DNA of 64,000 nt from Myxococcaceae bacterium (lineage in GTDB: Bacteria > Myxococcota > Myxococcia > Myxococcales > Myxococcaceae). The position numbers and the translations under genes were made by a program. A model generated the notes under the pieces. It made no database searches. It was not told the origin of the DNA and worked only from the letters and a program-made list of their open reading frames with translations. The DNA lies in assembly GCA_019694575.1 (NCBI GenBank), contig JAIBBR010000001.1, positions 62,001 to 126,000 on the forward strand, read 5' to 3'. Every line of letters begins with the position of its first letter. Position 1 is the first letter of the stretch. Of the stretch, positions 63,231 through 64,000 are shown one piece after another.

Positions 63231-64000
63231 GCCACGCGCGGCATCAATTCATCGCTCTTGAGCCGGGCCGCCAGCGCGGCGATCAGCTGGGCCGGTGTAG
63301 AAGCCGACAGCTCGGGAATTTGCATCGTCTCGACCTTGGCTTGCTGCGCCAGCAATTTCGCGGCGGCCTGAGCGCGATCGATGCGCAACATTTCGCGGCT
63401 ACCGAGCATCGGCGTGGGCCCAGCGAGCAGGGCGGTGACCGCGTCGCGCTCTTCGGCAGAAAACGGGTTGGCCGGTACCCGGTTCATCACCATTGCCGCG
63501 ACGGGCAGACGGTGTTTTTCCATGCCGCGGGCGAGCTCCATCGCTTCAGAGACGGGGAGCGTTTCAGGCAGGGTGACAATGACGCAGCCCGTTTGTTGCG
63601 GGTCGGTCAGCACGCGTACGCCCTCGCGTGCCACGCGGCCAATGGGCCCACGCGGAATGACGCGGCTCAAAAATTCGGGAATTTGCGCCAATGCCAAGGC
63701 GTGACCGGTGGCGGGCGCATCGACGATGCAAAGTTCGAATTCAGGTACGCCAGGCGAGCGCTCGCGCCGCATCAAGTCGAGCATGCGGTACATGATGCCC
63801 ATGTCGGGAAAGCCCGGCGCCGCGCTCAAAAAACGCTTGAGGCCTTGGGAGCGCATCGCGGCATCGGCGAGCACTTTGAGTGGCAGTGTGTCTTGCAAAA
63901 AGCGGTGGTGCCCGGTCGAAGGCAACAAGCGCACGGCGTGAAGGGTGGGGCTGACCGGTACCGGCTCGTCTCCGGAAACCCAGGCCCCCAGTGCGGCGCC
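63227..64000 (-). CDS. ArsA/GET3-family ATPase, C-terminal part
   Basis: The visible part is the C-terminal 257 residues; the N-terminus with the Walker A lies beyond the window's right edge, and the frame is open to the last base. The segment FELCIVDAPATGHALALAQIPEFL matches the switch region of ArsA-type ATPases (compare LLILDTPPSRHALDF in the neighbour), and VIVTLPETLPVSEAMELARGME is typical. It is therefore a paralogue of the ArsA-like gene at 61177-62319, on the same strand with an SDR gene on the other strand between. Confidence 0.9.
   Translation of the reverse strand, partial: GAALGAWVSGDEPVPVSPTLHAVRLLPSTGHHRFLQDTLPLKVLADAAMRSQGLKRFLSAAPGFPDMGIMYRMLDLMRRERSPGVPEFELCIVDAPATGHALALAQIPEFLSRVIPRGPIGRVAREGVRVLTDPQQTGCVIVTLPETLPVSEAMELARGMEKHRLPVAAMVMNRVPANPFSAEERDAVTALLAGPTPMLGSREMLRIDRAQAAAKLLAQQAKVETMQIPELSASTPAQLIAALAARLKSDELMPRVA

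Noticed and set aside
1-64000. CRISPR arrays, insertion sequences, phage genes, tRNA and rRNA
   Set aside because: I looked for spaced direct repeats, transposase motifs and rRNA-like stretches and saw none; the short repeats at 30532-30597 are too few and lack spacers.

Overview
The window reads as chromosome of a myxobacterium or close relative (Myxococcota). The base composition is high in G+C and genes are packed closely on both strands. The support is: Ser/Thr kinases with the HRDVSPQN or HRDIKPQN catalytic loops common in that group; many lipoproteins with Gly/Thr or Asp-Ala-Gly linkers; MopE-type metal-binding motifs; and MYXO-CTERM-like C-terminal sorting signals. I see no phage, CRISPR array, insertion sequence, rRNA or tRNA gene. 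No gap between genes exceeds about 180 bases.

Region by region. 1-4.3 kb holds fatty-acid/acyl-CoA genes: thiolase (cut by the window edge) with a zinc-type oxidoreductase on the minus strand, and enoyl-CoA hydratase plus 3-hydroxyacyl-CoA dehydrogenase on the plus strand, the latter pair coupled to an upstream lipoprotein. 4.3-12 kb holds a membrane-anchored kinase, a pilin-like membrane protein, two proteins of unknown role, a small secreted Cys-rich protein, an intricate nested-hairpin element between convergent genes, and nadA with a zinc-ribbon partner. 12-18.4 kb is mostly secreted or lipoprotein genes (a MopE/Gly-rich protein, a PPC-repeat lipoprotein, a discoidin-like protein). 18.5-21.9 kb is the housekeeping operon prfA-prmC-murA with a divergent 38-residue basic protein. 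22-31.5 kb holds a copper-type P-ATPase, a CapA-like protein, a methyltransferase, an exported pirin, a serine hydrolase, a Fic protein with repeated operators, and a TPR protein. 31.5-42.5 kb holds a CorC/HlyC-type membrane protein, two tandem paralogous kinase-ATPase-TPR giants, and a membrane-anchored MutS-like ATPase. 42.6-53.5 kb is a three-gene operon of very large surface proteins. 53.5-64 kb is metabolic and housekeeping (acyl-CoA dehydrogenase, RlmE, leucyl aminopeptidase, glyoxalase-fold protein, CitE-like lyase, FKBP, two ArsA-like ATPases, a short-chain dehydrogenase).

How the genes may work together. Thiolase, hydratase, hydroxyacyl-CoA dehydrogenase and the acyl-CoA dehydrogenase at 53.6 kb together cover the steps of beta-oxidation, though in separate transcription units. 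The 42.6-53.5 kb operon looks like a cell-surface assembly: a Hydin/VWA lipoprotein, a 2045-residue CARDB/Ig protein and a Cys-rich lipoprotein.

The two most unusual signals are these. (1) At 10296-10454 a nested, highly paired structured element sits in what looks like a bidirectional terminator. (2) The 2045-residue surface protein contains an internal MYXO-CTERM-like sorting signal whose arginine tail doubles as the start of a second signal peptide, so that two complete surface proteins are fused in one frame. All functions are read from motifs by eye; no database search was run.
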